This document shows, piece after piece, positions 1-9,335 of a DNA stretch of 64,000 nucleotides. Under the pieces are notes generated by a model that saw only the letters and a list, made by a program, of their open reading frames with translations, was not told the origin of the DNA and did no database searches. The stretch comes from CAYXLI01 sp964464925 (GTDB lineage: Bacteria; Acidobacteriota; Terriglobia; Bryobacterales; Bryobacteraceae). Each line of letters starts with the position of its first letter. Position 1 is the first letter of the stretch. The stretch covers positions 186,001 to 250,000 of the forward strand of contig CAYXLI010000008.1 of NCBI GenBank assembly GCA_964464925.1, written 5' to 3'. Made by a program: the position numbers and the translations under genes.

Positions 1-1459
1 TGAACGGCTGGCCGACTGAGGACTGGATCATGCCTTCCAGTTGATCCTGATCCTCCTGGCCGACTCCCTTGAATTGAACGGTATTCACGAACGACTGCGG
101 GCCTTCCATGATCGTGAGGATGACACCGACGTCACGCGTCTTGCCCAGGTAGTCGTCTTCTACATCCTGCTCCACCTGGATGTCGTGAAAGCCATTCGAT
201 TGATAGAGGTCCTTGATCGCATTGATGTCCCGCTTGAGATAATCCGGGCTGTATCGGCCGTAGCGGAATCGAAGGAGACTCGCGGGCGTGACGTACATAC
301 GTTCGCGTATGGTGGCGGAGTCGAAGTATTTATTGCCCAGGATATTCAAGGCGACGAGTTTGTGACGCGGACCGCGCTCCACGTTGTACACGATCACCTG
401 TTGTCCTGTGCCGTCAGAGGTGATGTCGAAGGTAACTTCGGCTTCGAAATAGCCCTGGGATTGGAAGTATTCCTGGAGGTTGCGCTGACCCTCCACGAGA
501 AGGTCTTTATCCACGGATTGTTCCTGATAGATGGGCAACAACTGCCGGCGCTTGCCGCCGGAGACCTTGGCGCCATTCACCCGGACAATCACCTTCGGTC
601 CGCCTTCAATGGTGAGGATAGGTACGGCAGTATTCGTGTCGTCGTTATATTCCATCTGGTCAAGCGCGACCTTCGCCTGAAGGAACTCCTTCTTCTGATA
701 GGAGCGGCGAATACGGTCCAGCCCGTTCTGCACGCGCGATTCCGTGACCTCGCGCCATCCGCCAATCCCGAACAGACGACGCCAACGCGTTGCGCCGATG
801 ATTTCATTTAGTGGCTTGTTGGGTTGGCCTTTAACCACAGGCGGAGCGAAGTGGGCTCGCTTGCCTGTATCGACGTCGAAAGTAACATCGACCTGTTCGG
901 TGTCCTTCAAGTCTTCTGTCCGATTCGCGACCTGGGCCTGATAGAAGCCATTGAGACGCAGAAGATCAAGCAGGCTCTCGGTTGCCTGGCGAAGCTGTGT
1001 GCGATTAAATGGCTGGCCCAACTGCAGTTTGCTGGCATTCACAAGCTGACCCTGGTTGGGGGGATCGGGAACGCCGGTGATCACGACGCCGCGGATGAAG
1101 CGTGCCTGAGTGGTTTGAAATGTCAGGACGACGCCGGAAGCCGGAGTACCGGCGGCGAACTTCGCATCGGCGATGATGTTCTCGTAGCGGCCCGATCCGT
1201 ACAGGCTTTCTATGGCCTTGCGGACGTCGGCAAGATGAAAGGGCTGGCCGGTCTTCAGGACCTGGATCTTGGCATTCAGATCCGCGGCGGTCAGCGGCTG
1301 CTCTGCAGGTTCGAACCGGACCGCAACGAGCGTCTTGCCCTCGTATTCCGCGGCGTCACCGTAGAGCATGGGTGTAGCGAGCAGCACCAGCCACAGAACC
1401 GACACCTCTCGCAGTCCGGTGAACTTCGTGAGCCGCCGGAGGCTGCATCGGACGCACAC
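1..1459 (-). CDS. Omp85/BamA-family outer-membrane assembly protein, N-terminal part (cut by window edge)
   Basis: This frame stays open from position 1459 to the left edge, giving about 486 residues, so the stop and the expected C-terminal beta-barrel lie outside. Proteins of this family insert beta-barrel proteins into the outer membrane through periplasmic POTRA domains. The N-terminus carries a hydrophobic signal segment (SVLWLVLLATPMLYG). Several POTRA-like units follow, each with a G-[YF] turn and a strand: NGFYQAQV, SQGYFEAEVTF, SNGFHDIQVEQ, and G.PF loops such as LGQPF and VGQPF. The GTG at 1459 is preceded by GGAGG but with short spacing; a second GTG at 1405 sits right before the hydrophobic core and is possible. 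It faces away from the ThiF gene. It could also be a TamA or other Omp85 paralogue, because the barrel is not visible. Confidence 0.85.
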   Translation of the reverse strand, partial: MCVRCSLRRLTKFTGLREVSVLWLVLLATPMLYGDAAEYEGKTLVAVRFEPAEQPLTAADLNAKIQVLKTGQPFHLADVRKAIESLYGSGRYENIIADAKFAAGTPASGVVLTFQTTQARFIRGVVITGVPDPPNQGQLVNASKLQLGQPFNRTQLRQATESLLDLLRLNGFYQAQVANRTEDLKDTEQVDVTFDVDTGKRAHFAPPVVKGQPNKPLNEIIGATRWRRLFGIGGWREVTESRVQNGLDRIRRSYQKKEFLQAKVALDQMEYNDDTNTAVPILTIEGGPKVIVRVNGAKVSGGKRRQLLPIYQEQSVDKDLLVEGQRNLQEYFQSQGYFEAEVTFDITSDGTGQQVIVYNVERGPRHKLVALNILGNKYFDSATIRERMYVTPASLLRFRYGRYSPDYLKRDINAIKDLYQSNGFHDIQVEQDVEDDYLGKTRDVGVILTIMEGPQSFVNTVQFKGVGQEDQDQLEGMIQSSVGQPF

Positions 1460-1514
1460 TAGCCTCCATCTTAGCCCACTCGCTGCTAACATCTGAGGTG
1501 TATGACGCAGGCGT

Positions 1515-2537
1515 ATGCAGCCCGGTGACAAGGAACGTTACTCGCGGCAGATTCTCTTCCCCGGCATTGGCGAAGAAGGCCAGGAAAGAATTGTGCATGC
1601 CCATGTTGCGATCGTTGGATGCGGCGCTCTGGGAACGTTTCACGCCGCCGCTCTGGCGCGCGCAGGCATCGGCAAACTTTCGATTATCGACCGGGATTAT
1701 GTGGAGTTGAGCAACCTGCAGAGGCAATGGCTTTTCGACGAGTCCGATGCGGAAGCGAGTCTACCGAAAGCGGCGGCCGCGGCGAAGCAGATCGGGAGAA
1801 TTAATAGCTCCTGCCAAGTCGAAGCTCACATAGCGGATCTTACGGCCTCGAACATTGACGATCTGCTTGGAGAAGCGCAGTTGCTGCTGGACGGAACGGA
1901 CAATTTCGAAACGCGCTATTTGTTGAATGAGTACGCAGTGCGGGAAGGCAAGCCGTGGATCTATGGCGCAGCAGTATCCAGCTACGGCCTGACGATGCCC
2001 GTGATTCCCGGCGAGACTTCCTGCCTGGTGTGCGTCTATCCCGAGCCACCCACGGGAGCTCAGCCAACCTGCGAAACGGCCGGCGTTCTGGGGTCCATCA
2101 CAGCGATCGTCGCTTCTCTCCAGGTGAGCATGGCGCTGCAGATGCTCGCCCGCGGGACAGAAACGGTTCCGCGGAATCTGACGACCATTGATGTTTGGAC
2201 CGGCTTCATGCGGCAACTGCCGCAACCGGGACGCGATCCGGATTGTCCTGTGTGCGTCCGGAGAGAGTTCGGGTATCTGAACGGCGAAAAACGAAAGCCG
2301 ATCAGTTTGTGCGGGAGGAACGCAGTTCAAATTCACGAGCGTCATCGCCCGATCCAGTTGGACGAACTGGCTGAACAACTTCGCCGTCTTGGTGACGTTC
2401 GCGTGAACGAATTCGCGTTACGGTTTTTCCAGCCTCCCTATGAAATGACCATTTTCCCCGACGGAAGGGCGATTATCAAAGGCACAACAGATCCGGGAAT
2501 CGCACGCAGTTTGTACGCGCGCTACATCGGGGCGTAA
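1515..2537 (+). CDS. ThiF/MoeB-family sulfur-carrier adenylyltransferase
   Basis: The 340-residue product is an E1-like enzyme that activates the C-terminal glycine of a ubiquitin-like sulfur carrier (ThiS or MoaD) as an acyl-adenylate. Visible are the ATP loop GCGALG (35-40), the arginine motif NLQRQ (67-71), DGTDN (126-130), two zinc CxxC pairs (CLVC 170-173, CPVC 244-247) and TCETAGVLG around Cys186. The last 80 or so residues (LCGRNAVQI, FPDGRAIIKGT, YARYIG) form a small C-terminal domain rather than a rhodanese. The ATG at 1515 begins the conserved RYSRQI stretch at the expected place. No carrier or other thiamine or molybdopterin gene is in the window, so the pathway cannot be told. The next gene starts 24 bp downstream on the same strand. 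Confidence 0.88.
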   Translation: MQPGDKERYSRQILFPGIGEEGQERIVHAHVAIVGCGALGTFHAAALARAGIGKLSIIDRDYVELSNLQRQWLFDESDAEASLPKAAAAAKQIGRINSSCQVEAHIADLTASNIDDLLGEAQLLLDGTDNFETRYLLNEYAVREGKPWIYGAAVSSYGLTMPVIPGETSCLVCVYPEPPTGAQPTCETAGVLGSITAIVASLQVSMALQMLARGTETVPRNLTTIDVWTGFMRQLPQPGRDPDCPVCVRREFGYLNGEKRKPISLCGRNAVQIHERHRPIQLDELAEQLRRLGDVRVNEFALRFFQPPYEMTIFPDGRAIIKGTTDPGIARSLYARYIGA

Positions 2538-2561
2538 CGAATTGCGAGCTAGAATGAGGAC

Positions 2562-3563
2562 TTGAATAGAAAGCGCGCATTGATCACTGGCATCACCGGG
2601 CAGGATGGATCCTATCTGGCGGAGTTACTACTGTCTAAAGGGTACGAAGTGCACGGCTTTGTGCGCCGTGTGGTTCTGGAAGCTCCGGAGCAGAGACTTT
2701 GGCGGCTGATGCCGTTTCTGGACCAGATCAAGCTGCATTCCGCTTCGCTCGAAAATTATGCGGGCATCCATCAGGCGATCTCGGAGGTGCAGCCTGATGA
2801 GTGTTATCACCTGGCGGCGCAGAGCTTCGTAAGCTACTCCTTTGATGATGAGTTCTCCACGCTGAACATCAACATAAACGGCACGCACTACCTGCTGGCC
2901 GCCCTGAAGACGCTTGCACCGAAGTGCCGGTTTTACTTCGCCGGATCGAGCGAGATGTTCGGCAAAGCGGAAACCGTGCCGCAGAACGAAAAGACCCGCT
3001 TCCATCCGCGTTCGGTTTATGGCATCAGCAAAGTTGCCGGTTTTGAGCTGACGCGGAATTACCGCGATTCTTATGGGATTTTCGCGAGTAGCGGAATATT
3101 GTTTAATCACGAGTCGCCGAGACGGGGATATGAGTTCGTTACGCGAAAGATCACTTCGGGTGTCGCCCGCATCGTAGCAGGGCGCGCCAACAGTCTGCGG
3201 CTCGGGAATCTGGATGCCAGGCGCGACTGGGGACACGCACGCGAATACGTGGAAGCAATGTGGAAAATGCTCCAGCATGACAAGCCGGACGACTATGTGA
3301 TCGCGACGGGCGAGACGCACTCCGTGCGCGACTTCGCCCGGCTGGCTTTCTCGATTGTGGGATTGGACTACGAGAAATACCTAGTCCTGGACTCTAACCT
3401 TTTCCGCGGGGGCGAGACGGTGCAACTCGTCGGTGAATCGACAAAGGCGCAATCAGTGCTCAACTGGCATCCGAGCACGCAATTCGAAGACCTTGTACGT
3501 GAAATGGTCGAAACCGATTGCAAGTTACTGGGCGTAGAAGTACCCGCGAGAGCCGAAGCTTAG
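2562..3563 (+). CDS. gmd: GDP-mannose 4,6-dehydratase family (GDP-mannose or GDP-heptose dehydratase)
   Basis: This 333-residue short-chain dehydratase removes water from a GDP-hexose (or GDP-heptose) to give the 4-keto-6-deoxy sugar nucleotide. It has the NAD loop GITGQDG (10-16), the YxxxK pair in SVYGISK (about residue 152) and the family signatures NHESPRRG (about 182), FVTRKI and LDARRDWGHAREYV. The start is a TTG at 2562 just after GAGGA, with very short spacing. The region after VRRV (LEAPEQRLW) departs from typical Gmd. Since a complete GDP-D-glycero-D-manno-heptose route lies 7-12 kb downstream, the substrate may be GDP-heptose, as for DmhA-type enzymes; that is inference. Confidence 0.88.
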   Translation: MNRKRALITGITGQDGSYLAELLLSKGYEVHGFVRRVVLEAPEQRLWRLMPFLDQIKLHSASLENYAGIHQAISEVQPDECYHLAAQSFVSYSFDDEFSTLNININGTHYLLAALKTLAPKCRFYFAGSSEMFGKAETVPQNEKTRFHPRSVYGISKVAGFELTRNYRDSYGIFASSGILFNHESPRRGYEFVTRKITSGVARIVAGRANSLRLGNLDARRDWGHAREYVEAMWKMLQHDKPDDYVIATGETHSVRDFARLAFSIVGLDYEKYLVLDSNLFRGGETVQLVGESTKAQSVLNWHPSTQFEDLVREMVETDCKLLGVEVPARAEA

Positions 3564-3647
3564 GAGTATTCCCTCGGGACAATCTGACCCCTGGATCTTC
3601 TAAAGAGAGCGCACTTATTCTCCGAAAGCAATTAACAGGAGACTTGA

Positions 3648-6600
3648 GTGCGAAGTTTTCGGTCGTTCATCCACTACATCGGAATTATTCTTTGCGCTGT
3701 GACCGGGGTTGCCGCCGGCGCGGAAAGAACTGCCATGTCGCTTCCCGTGTTGTTCTACCGCAATCGAACTGGAGCCGTGGCACAGGGTGAGCGATTGCGT
3801 GCTTCCTTCGAGCGCGGTCGAATCAACGTACGGATAGGGCCTGCCGCCATTTCCGTGGTCCCAGTAGACGCGAAGACAGTGGCCCCAGACCTGGTATATC
3901 CCGAGCCGGGTAGACTTAACCGCCTGACCGGAACGCCAGGAGAATCCGAGACGAACATCCCCTTGTTCGGCGGTGTGAGGTACTCGGAACTGTATCCCAA
4001 CGTGGACATGGAATGGACGAGCCATGGCCGAACACTGAAATCCGAGTTCGTCGTCCGGCGAGGTGGAGACCCGGCGCAGATACGGATCCGATACGCAGGA
4101 GCAGACGGAGCCCGCATCGAAGCGGACCAGAGTCTTGTGTTGGAAACCCAAGCGGGAACCGTTCGTGAACTTGCACCCTCGGCACATCAGGTCATCCACG
4201 GAGTCGAGAGGGCGGTGCCGATCCGGTATCGTTTGACCGGGGAGTGCGAGGTCGGCTTTGAGATAGCAAAGTACGATCCTGCAGAACCTCTCATCATCGA
4301 CCCGCAGTTGAGCTACAGCACGTATTTGGGCGGCTCTGGAGTTGACGCGGCCACATCCGTAGCAGTAGATGCGAGCGGAAATATGTATATCGCTGGCTAT
4401 ACGGATTCGACGGATTTCCCTCTGGCGGCGCCTCTCCAGCCGACGTCGGGACACGGAGTGGACGGGTTCGTCGCAAAATTCAATCCGGCGGGGACCCAGC
4501 TAATCTATGCGACTTACCTAGGGGGCACCTACGAGGACCGAATCAGCGGAATGGTGATTGATGGTTCTGGAAACGTGATTATAGCGGGCTACACGCTTTC
4601 CACGAACTTCCCCATCGCCTACCCCTCCCAAAGATATTCGGCCGGCGGCAGAGATGCGTTTGTTACGAAAATTAACGCGGCAGGAACAGCCCTGGTCTTC
4701 AGCACCTACCTGGGCGGATCCGGAGCGGACGCGGCGAACGCGGTGGCGGTCGACAGTTCGGGCAACATCTACGTAGCGGGAGAGACGAAGTCGGCGGATT
4801 TTCCCGTAGTGAATGCGTATCAGGCAACGAACAAGGGACTAACGGATGGATTCCTGACGAAGTTGAGTCCGACCGGGGCGAAACTGTATTCGACTTATGT
4901 CGGAGGCTCGGGTGATGACCGGATAATGACCGTTGCCGTCGACTCGAGCGGTGCGGTTTACCTTGGAGGGAACACGACTTCTCCGGACTTCCCCACCGTA
5001 AATGCATTCCAGCCGGCGAACGCCGGCGGTCAGGACGGATTCGTCACGAAGCTGGCTCCTGGCGGGAGCAGTCTTGTTTTCAGCACGTACTTCGGCGGAT
5101 CCGGCGGGATGACGAGCACGCCCGAATCGATCAACGCCCTGGCGCTGGATGCTTCCGGAAACATCTATGTGGCGGGCTCGACTCCGTCCACGGATTTGCC
5201 CCATCCGGGAGCATTTCAAACCGGGATCGGAGGCGGAGGGCTCGATGCGTTTGCCGGAAAACTGAGTTCCACCGGCACGCTTGTCTTCGCGACTTATCTG
5301 GGTGGCTTGGGTATCGATGCTGCGAACGCTTTGGCCGTGGACAACAGCGGATTTGTTTACGTGGCCGGCACTACGAATTCGATTGACTTCCCCGTGCCCG
5401 GTGCTACACAACCGGCAAAGGCCGCGAATCCGGATGCATTTCTGGTCCAGATCGCCACCGGGACGCCATCGATTGTATTCGGGACGTATCTGGGAGGTGG
5501 CGGCGCCGATTCAGCGAACGCCATTGCGCTTGCGAACGGGGCAGTGTACCTTGCCGGACAAACCACGTCGACAGATTTTCCCCGGAACGGCGCCTACCAG
5601 AACTATGGATACACGGAAGGTAATGCATTCCTGACGAAGTACAACTTTAACGGGAACCTGCAAAACGGCACAGTCACACCAGCATCTGCATCAGCAACGA
5701 CCCAATCCTACACGTTTACATTCACGCACGGAGCGGGTTTCACGACCATTTCGAGCGTTTGGGCACTTATTCAGAGTTCGACCAATTCCCAGAATGCATG
5801 CATGTGGCAATACAACGCCCTAAGGAATGAGTTGTCGCTGCTGAACGATGGAGGAACACAGTACCTAGGGCCAATCAATCCGAGTTCCGGCAGTACGCTG
5901 CAGAACTCGCAGTGCACGATTGGAGGTCCGGGAACAAGCATTAGCGGGTCGGGGAACACGCTGACCGTCGTATTACCAGTCACGGCGTCTGCTTTCTTCG
6001 GGGGAACCAGAAACATATACCTCTACTCCATGGACCTCTACGGCAAACAGGTTGGCTGGGATCTGAAAGGAACCTGGACACTGGCCGTAACCGGTTCGCC
6101 TTCGTTCGGCAACGTTTCACCATCGGCAGGATCCGGAACGAACGGCGTTCTCACGTTTCCGTTCAAACATAGCGGCGGGTTCAGCCAACTGGTCGCCGTT
6201 TACGGCCTGGTGGGGCCGTCAACAAGCCTGCCGTCAACGTGCATGTGGAAGTATATGCAATCCAGCAATTCGCTTTGGCTCCTCAACGATCAGGCCACCG
6301 CGTATCTTGGTCCGATCACACCATCCAGCGGATCAAATTTGCAGAATAGCCAATGCACGATCGGCGGCAGTGGGACCACGGTAACCTTTGCCGCAGATAC
6401 GCTTAGCGTGACTCTGCCGATTACGTTTGCAGCGGCTTTCGGCGGCACAAAGAACATCTACTTCTATGCTTCCGACACATTGAACCAGGGTGCCGGGTGG
6501 ACTGCCAATGGAACCTGGACTGTACCAGGCTCATCGGTGCCGTCCGTCGTGTCGGTCACGCCATCGAGTGGCTCGGGCGCTTCGAGTTCTTTCGCCTTCG

Positions 6601-7412
6601 CCTTTAGCCACACAGCTGGATACACACGACTGAATTACGTTTATGGACTGTTCCAGAGCAGTCTGAATTTGAAGTCGGCGTGCATGTGGCGGTACAGTCT
6701 GGCGACGGGCTCTGTCTGGTTACTGAACGACGCGGCGACCGCGTATCTGGGGCCGAATACAGCGGGAGCAGCAGGGACACTCCAAAACACGCAGTGCAGC
6801 ATGGACACGTCCGCCTTCTCCGCAACAGGTTCGTCTACCAACCTGACAATAAATGCGAAGATCGCATTCAACTCGGCATTCGGCGGCGTGAAAAATGTAT
6901 ACCTGGACGCGGTCGACCTATCCGGTCAGGAGACGGGGTTTGTGTCGAAAGGGACATGGACGGTTCCGGGAGGCAGTTCTCCATCGATCGTCGGGGTAAC
7001 GCCGAATACGGGCAGCGGCGGCTCCTCGGTCTTCAACTATCAGTACTCTGATTCCGGGGGAGTATCTCAACTGGCTGGAGTGTGGGGCCTGATCGCGGCG
7101 CAGATCAGTTTGCCGAACAGTTGCATGTGGGAGTTTGTCCCGGCGAGTAATGCATTCTACTTGCTGGACGATGCAGCAGGAACTTATCTGGGGCCGATTG
7201 CGGCCGGGTCCAGCGCCACTTTACAAAACAGCCAGTGCATCCTCAACGGAAGTCTCTCCTCGGCATCGACGTCGGGGAGTACATTGACAGTGGGCGTGAG
7301 CCTCACGTTCAAAGCCGGATTCTCAGGGCTCAAGAACCTGTATCTTTACACGCAGGATCTGAACACGTCGGCGGCAGGTTGGACGAACAAAGGAACCTGG
7401 ACGACGCCGTAA
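3648..7412 (+). CDS. Secreted SBBP beta-propeller protein with four CMW repeats
   Basis: The product has 1254 residues. A GTG start at 3648 follows an AGGAGA ribosome site and gives a Sec signal peptide (about 1-26). Residues about 30-220 form an N-terminal beta-rich domain usual before SBBP repeats. About 223-665 holds seven SBBP repeats, each with [FY]-x-TY[LVF]GG near its start and D-x-SGN-x-Y-x-AG-x-T inside, the number expected for one seven-bladed propeller. From about 675 to the end there are four repeats of roughly 147 residues, each with the marks C-M-W, a W/L-LND stretch, YLGP, LQNSQC or LQNTQC, a FxG-x-[RK]N-[IVL]Y strand and a closing G-x-W-x-x-x-GTW-T. This is probably a cell-surface or extracellular protein; ligand unknown. 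It ends one base from the stop of the convergent epimerase. Confidence 0.85.
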   Translation: MRSFRSFIHYIGIILCAVTGVAAGAERTAMSLPVLFYRNRTGAVAQGERLRASFERGRINVRIGPAAISVVPVDAKTVAPDLVYPEPGRLNRLTGTPGESETNIPLFGGVRYSELYPNVDMEWTSHGRTLKSEFVVRRGGDPAQIRIRYAGADGARIEADQSLVLETQAGTVRELAPSAHQVIHGVERAVPIRYRLTGECEVGFEIAKYDPAEPLIIDPQLSYSTYLGGSGVDAATSVAVDASGNMYIAGYTDSTDFPLAAPLQPTSGHGVDGFVAKFNPAGTQLIYATYLGGTYEDRISGMVIDGSGNVIIAGYTLSTNFPIAYPSQRYSAGGRDAFVTKINAAGTALVFSTYLGGSGADAANAVAVDSSGNIYVAGETKSADFPVVNAYQATNKGLTDGFLTKLSPTGAKLYSTYVGGSGDDRIMTVAVDSSGAVYLGGNTTSPDFPTVNAFQPANAGGQDGFVTKLAPGGSSLVFSTYFGGSGGMTSTPESINALALDASGNIYVAGSTPSTDLPHPGAFQTGIGGGGLDAFAGKLSSTGTLVFATYLGGLGIDAANALAVDNSGFVYVAGTTNSIDFPVPGATQPAKAANPDAFLVQIATGTPSIVFGTYLGGGGADSANAIALANGAVYLAGQTTSTDFPRNGAYQNYGYTEGNAFLTKYNFNGNLQNGTVTPASASATTQSYTFTFTHGAGFTTISSVWALIQSSTNSQNACMWQYNALRNELSLLNDGGTQYLGPINPSSGSTLQNSQCTIGGPGTSISGSGNTLTVVLPVTASAFFGGTRNIYLYSMDLYGKQVGWDLKGTWTLAVTGSPSFGNVSPSAGSGTNGVLTFPFKHSGGFSQLVAVYGLVGPSTSLPSTCMWKYMQSSNSLWLLNDQATAYLGPITPSSGSNLQNSQCTIGGSGTTVTFAADTLSVTLPITFAAAFGGTKNIYFYASDTLNQGAGWTANGTWTVPGSSVPSVVSVTPSSGSGASSSFAFAFSHTAGYTRLNYVYGLFQSSLNLKSACMWRYSLATGSVWLLNDAATAYLGPNTAGAAGTLQNTQCSMDTSAFSATGSSTNLTINAKIAFNSAFGGVKNVYLDAVDLSGQETGFVSKGTWTVPGGSSPSIVGVTPNTGSGGSSVFNYQYSDSGGVSQLAGVWGLIAAQISLPNSCMWEFVPASNAFYLLDDAAGTYLGPIAAGSSATLQNSQCILNGSLSSASTSGSTLTVGVSLTFKAGFSGLKNLYLYTQDLNTSAAGWTNKGTWTTP

Positions 7413-7413
7413 T

Positions 7414-8385
7414 TCAGGCGGATATGGTCTTCGGCTCGCGTTCGAGCAGCCATGGGTTGCGCTGGAAGTACTCGAGAGTACGGATCACGCCCTCACGGAT
7501 AGTCAACTCGGGCCTCCATCCCAAGGCGCGGATGCGGCTGCAATCCAGGAAGATGAACGGGTTGTCTCCGATCCATCCACGATCGCCGCCAGCATAACTA
7601 AGTTGCGGGCGCACATTCAGGTGCTCGCATATCCAGCCGACGGAGTCGTTCACCTCGCAGTATTCGTCCGTTCCGAGGTTGAACACGTTCACTTTGCCGG
7701 CCGCGCGTTCCAAGGCGATCAGAATTGCGGACACGCAATCTTGAACGTACAGGTAAGACTTCTTTTGATGACCGTTGCCCAGGATGCGGAGATTGGCCGG
7801 ATCCTCCTGCAACTTCTGATAGAAGTCGAAAACGTGGCCATGCGTATATCGCTCGCCAAGTATCGAAACAAAACGAAAGATGCACGCCTTCATGCCGAAG
7901 CCTTCCGCATAGGCGGAAATGAGGCCTTCCGCCCCAATCTTAGATGCTCCATAAAGCGATGTCTGAACCGGCATTGGTGCATCTTCAGGGGTCGGAATCA
8001 CCTGAGCTTCGCCGTAAACCGATCCTGTGGAGGCAAATGCGATTCGCGGAACGCCGTTGAGCCGCATCGCTTCGAGAACGTTCGAAGTGGCGATCGTGTT
8101 CTGTTCCAAATCCCGGCGCGGGTGCTGCGTGCCAAAGCGAACGTCCGCATTGGCCGCAAGGTGAAAGACGGTGTCGCAGCCGGCCATGGCAGCCTCGAGA
8201 GACGGATAGTCCAGAACGTCTCCCCGCACCAGACGGAAACGTGCGGACCTCAGCGCGATCTCGAGAAACTCTATTCTGCCGGTGGAGAGATTATCGAATC
8301 CAACAACTTCGTGGCCTGCCAGCAGCAGACGATCGACTAGTGTGCTGCCTATAAAACCGGCGGCGCCCGTTACGAAAGCCCTCAA
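7414..8385 (-). CDS. NAD-dependent epimerase/dehydratase (sugar-nucleotide epimerase family)
   Basis: This extended SDR of 323 residues should interconvert or dehydrate a nucleotide sugar. It shows the N-terminal NAD loop GAAGFIGS (7-14), an acidic residue after the second strand (GFDNLSTG), the HLAANADV strand, the active-site serine region STGSVYGEA and the YxxxK pair in SLYGASK. Length and layout fit UDP-glucose 4-epimerase or GDP-sugar epimerase families, but substrate cannot be read from the motifs. It lies in the glycan locus on the minus strand, with the GT2 glycosyltransferase gene just upstream, 52 bp away, so the two are probably co-transcribed. Confidence 0.85.
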   Translation of the reverse strand: MRAFVTGAAGFIGSTLVDRLLLAGHEVVGFDNLSTGRIEFLEIALRSARFRLVRGDVLDYPSLEAAMAGCDTVFHLAANADVRFGTQHPRRDLEQNTIATSNVLEAMRLNGVPRIAFASTGSVYGEAQVIPTPEDAPMPVQTSLYGASKIGAEGLISAYAEGFGMKACIFRFVSILGERYTHGHVFDFYQKLQEDPANLRILGNGHQKKSYLYVQDCVSAILIALERAAGKVNVFNLGTDEYCEVNDSVGWICEHLNVRPQLSYAGGDRGWIGDNPFIFLDCSRIRALGWRPELTIREGVIRTLEYFQRNPWLLEREPKTISA

Positions 8386-8437
8386 CCTGCCACCCTCCGA
8401 TTCGGGGTGTGGGTAATTTTTATGGTCAATGATCGTC

Positions 8438-9214
8438 CTATCGTTTTGTTAGTGCAGCGTCTCTTTGCATATCGGATCCGACGTCGCTCTTGCGGACGCC
8501 ACGGTGCATGTACCGAATCCGCAGGATGTCCCTTGCGTTCCGGAGATTTCCGGCTACTACATTCAGGCGGCTGTCGCCGTCATCGCGCCACCGGATCGGC
8601 ACTTCTTTGATGCGGTAGCCAAGTTTCCTCGCGAGAACCAGAATCTCTACATCGAACATATACCCATCCACCCTCTGGAGGGCAAACAGGTTCTGCGCGA
8701 TCCCACGCGGAAAAAACTTGAAACCACACTGGGTATCGGAGACACCCTGCAAGCCTGTGACGTTTCGCATCACAAACTTAAAGGCCTTACCCCCCAAATG
8801 CCGGTAGAGCGGTTGCCGCCGCTCCAATCGGGATTGGGAGAGCCCGCGGGAGCCAATCACCACTTCATAGCCTGACTCCAACACCGGGCGGATCTGATCG
8901 AACTCCTCGATCGGAACCTTGTTGTCCGCATCAGCGAATCCGACGATCTCGCCCCGGGCGATAGCCACAGCCTCGCGGATGCCCAAACCTTTGCCGCGCC
9001 TGGCGTTTTCACCAATTACGCGAAGCGCCGGATTGCTCTTCGCCAGATCCCTCACCTTTTCACGAGTACCGTCGTTCCCGTCGGCCGACACAATGATTTC
9101 ATAGGAAATAGCCCGCGAATCGAAGTAAGCCACTGCCTGTGAAACAGTTGCACCAATGGACGCAGCTTCATTAAACGCCGGCAATATCAGTGTGACTTGG
9201 GGCTGCAGAGACAA
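8438..9214 (-). CDS. Family 2 glycosyltransferase, polyprenyl-phosphate sugar transferase type
   Basis: The 258-residue product resembles DPM1/GtrB-like enzymes that move a sugar from a nucleotide donor to polyprenyl phosphate at the cytoplasmic membrane face. It starts with the GT-A strand VTLILPAFNEAASIGATV, has a D-x-D-like FADADNK motif near residue 95, the GSRGL segment and the SDTQCGFKFF signature. No membrane segments follow the catalytic domain, so it is the short DPM1 form. The predicted start is a TTG at 9214. It probably shares a transcript with the downstream epimerase and could feed the GT-C proteins at 20.7-25 kb, which use lipid-linked donors; this link is inference. Confidence 0.85.
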   Translation of the reverse strand: MSLQPQVTLILPAFNEAASIGATVSQAVAYFDSRAISYEIIVSADGNDGTREKVRDLAKSNPALRVIGENARRGKGLGIREAVAIARGEIVGFADADNKVPIEEFDQIRPVLESGYEVVIGSRGLSQSRLERRQPLYRHLGGKAFKFVMRNVTGLQGVSDTQCGFKFFPRGIAQNLFALQRVDGYMFDVEILVLARKLGYRIKEVPIRWRDDGDSRLNVVAGNLRNARDILRIRYMHRGVRKSDVGSDMQRDAALTKR

Positions 9215-9335
9215 TTACTCTCGCATTTTACCACCGGTTATCCAGTACGCCATTGATTTCGGTTTACGGGAGCAGCTACCCTAATGACTTGGCATCTTTC
9301 GGATATAGGCTCAGGTTCTCCCGCCAAAGACCACA

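Noticed and set aside
41..1462. Long plus-strand open frames (256 and 212 residues)
   Set aside because: They are antisense to the Omp85 frame, which is unbroken to the edge and has recognisable POTRA motifs; the plus frames resemble nothing.
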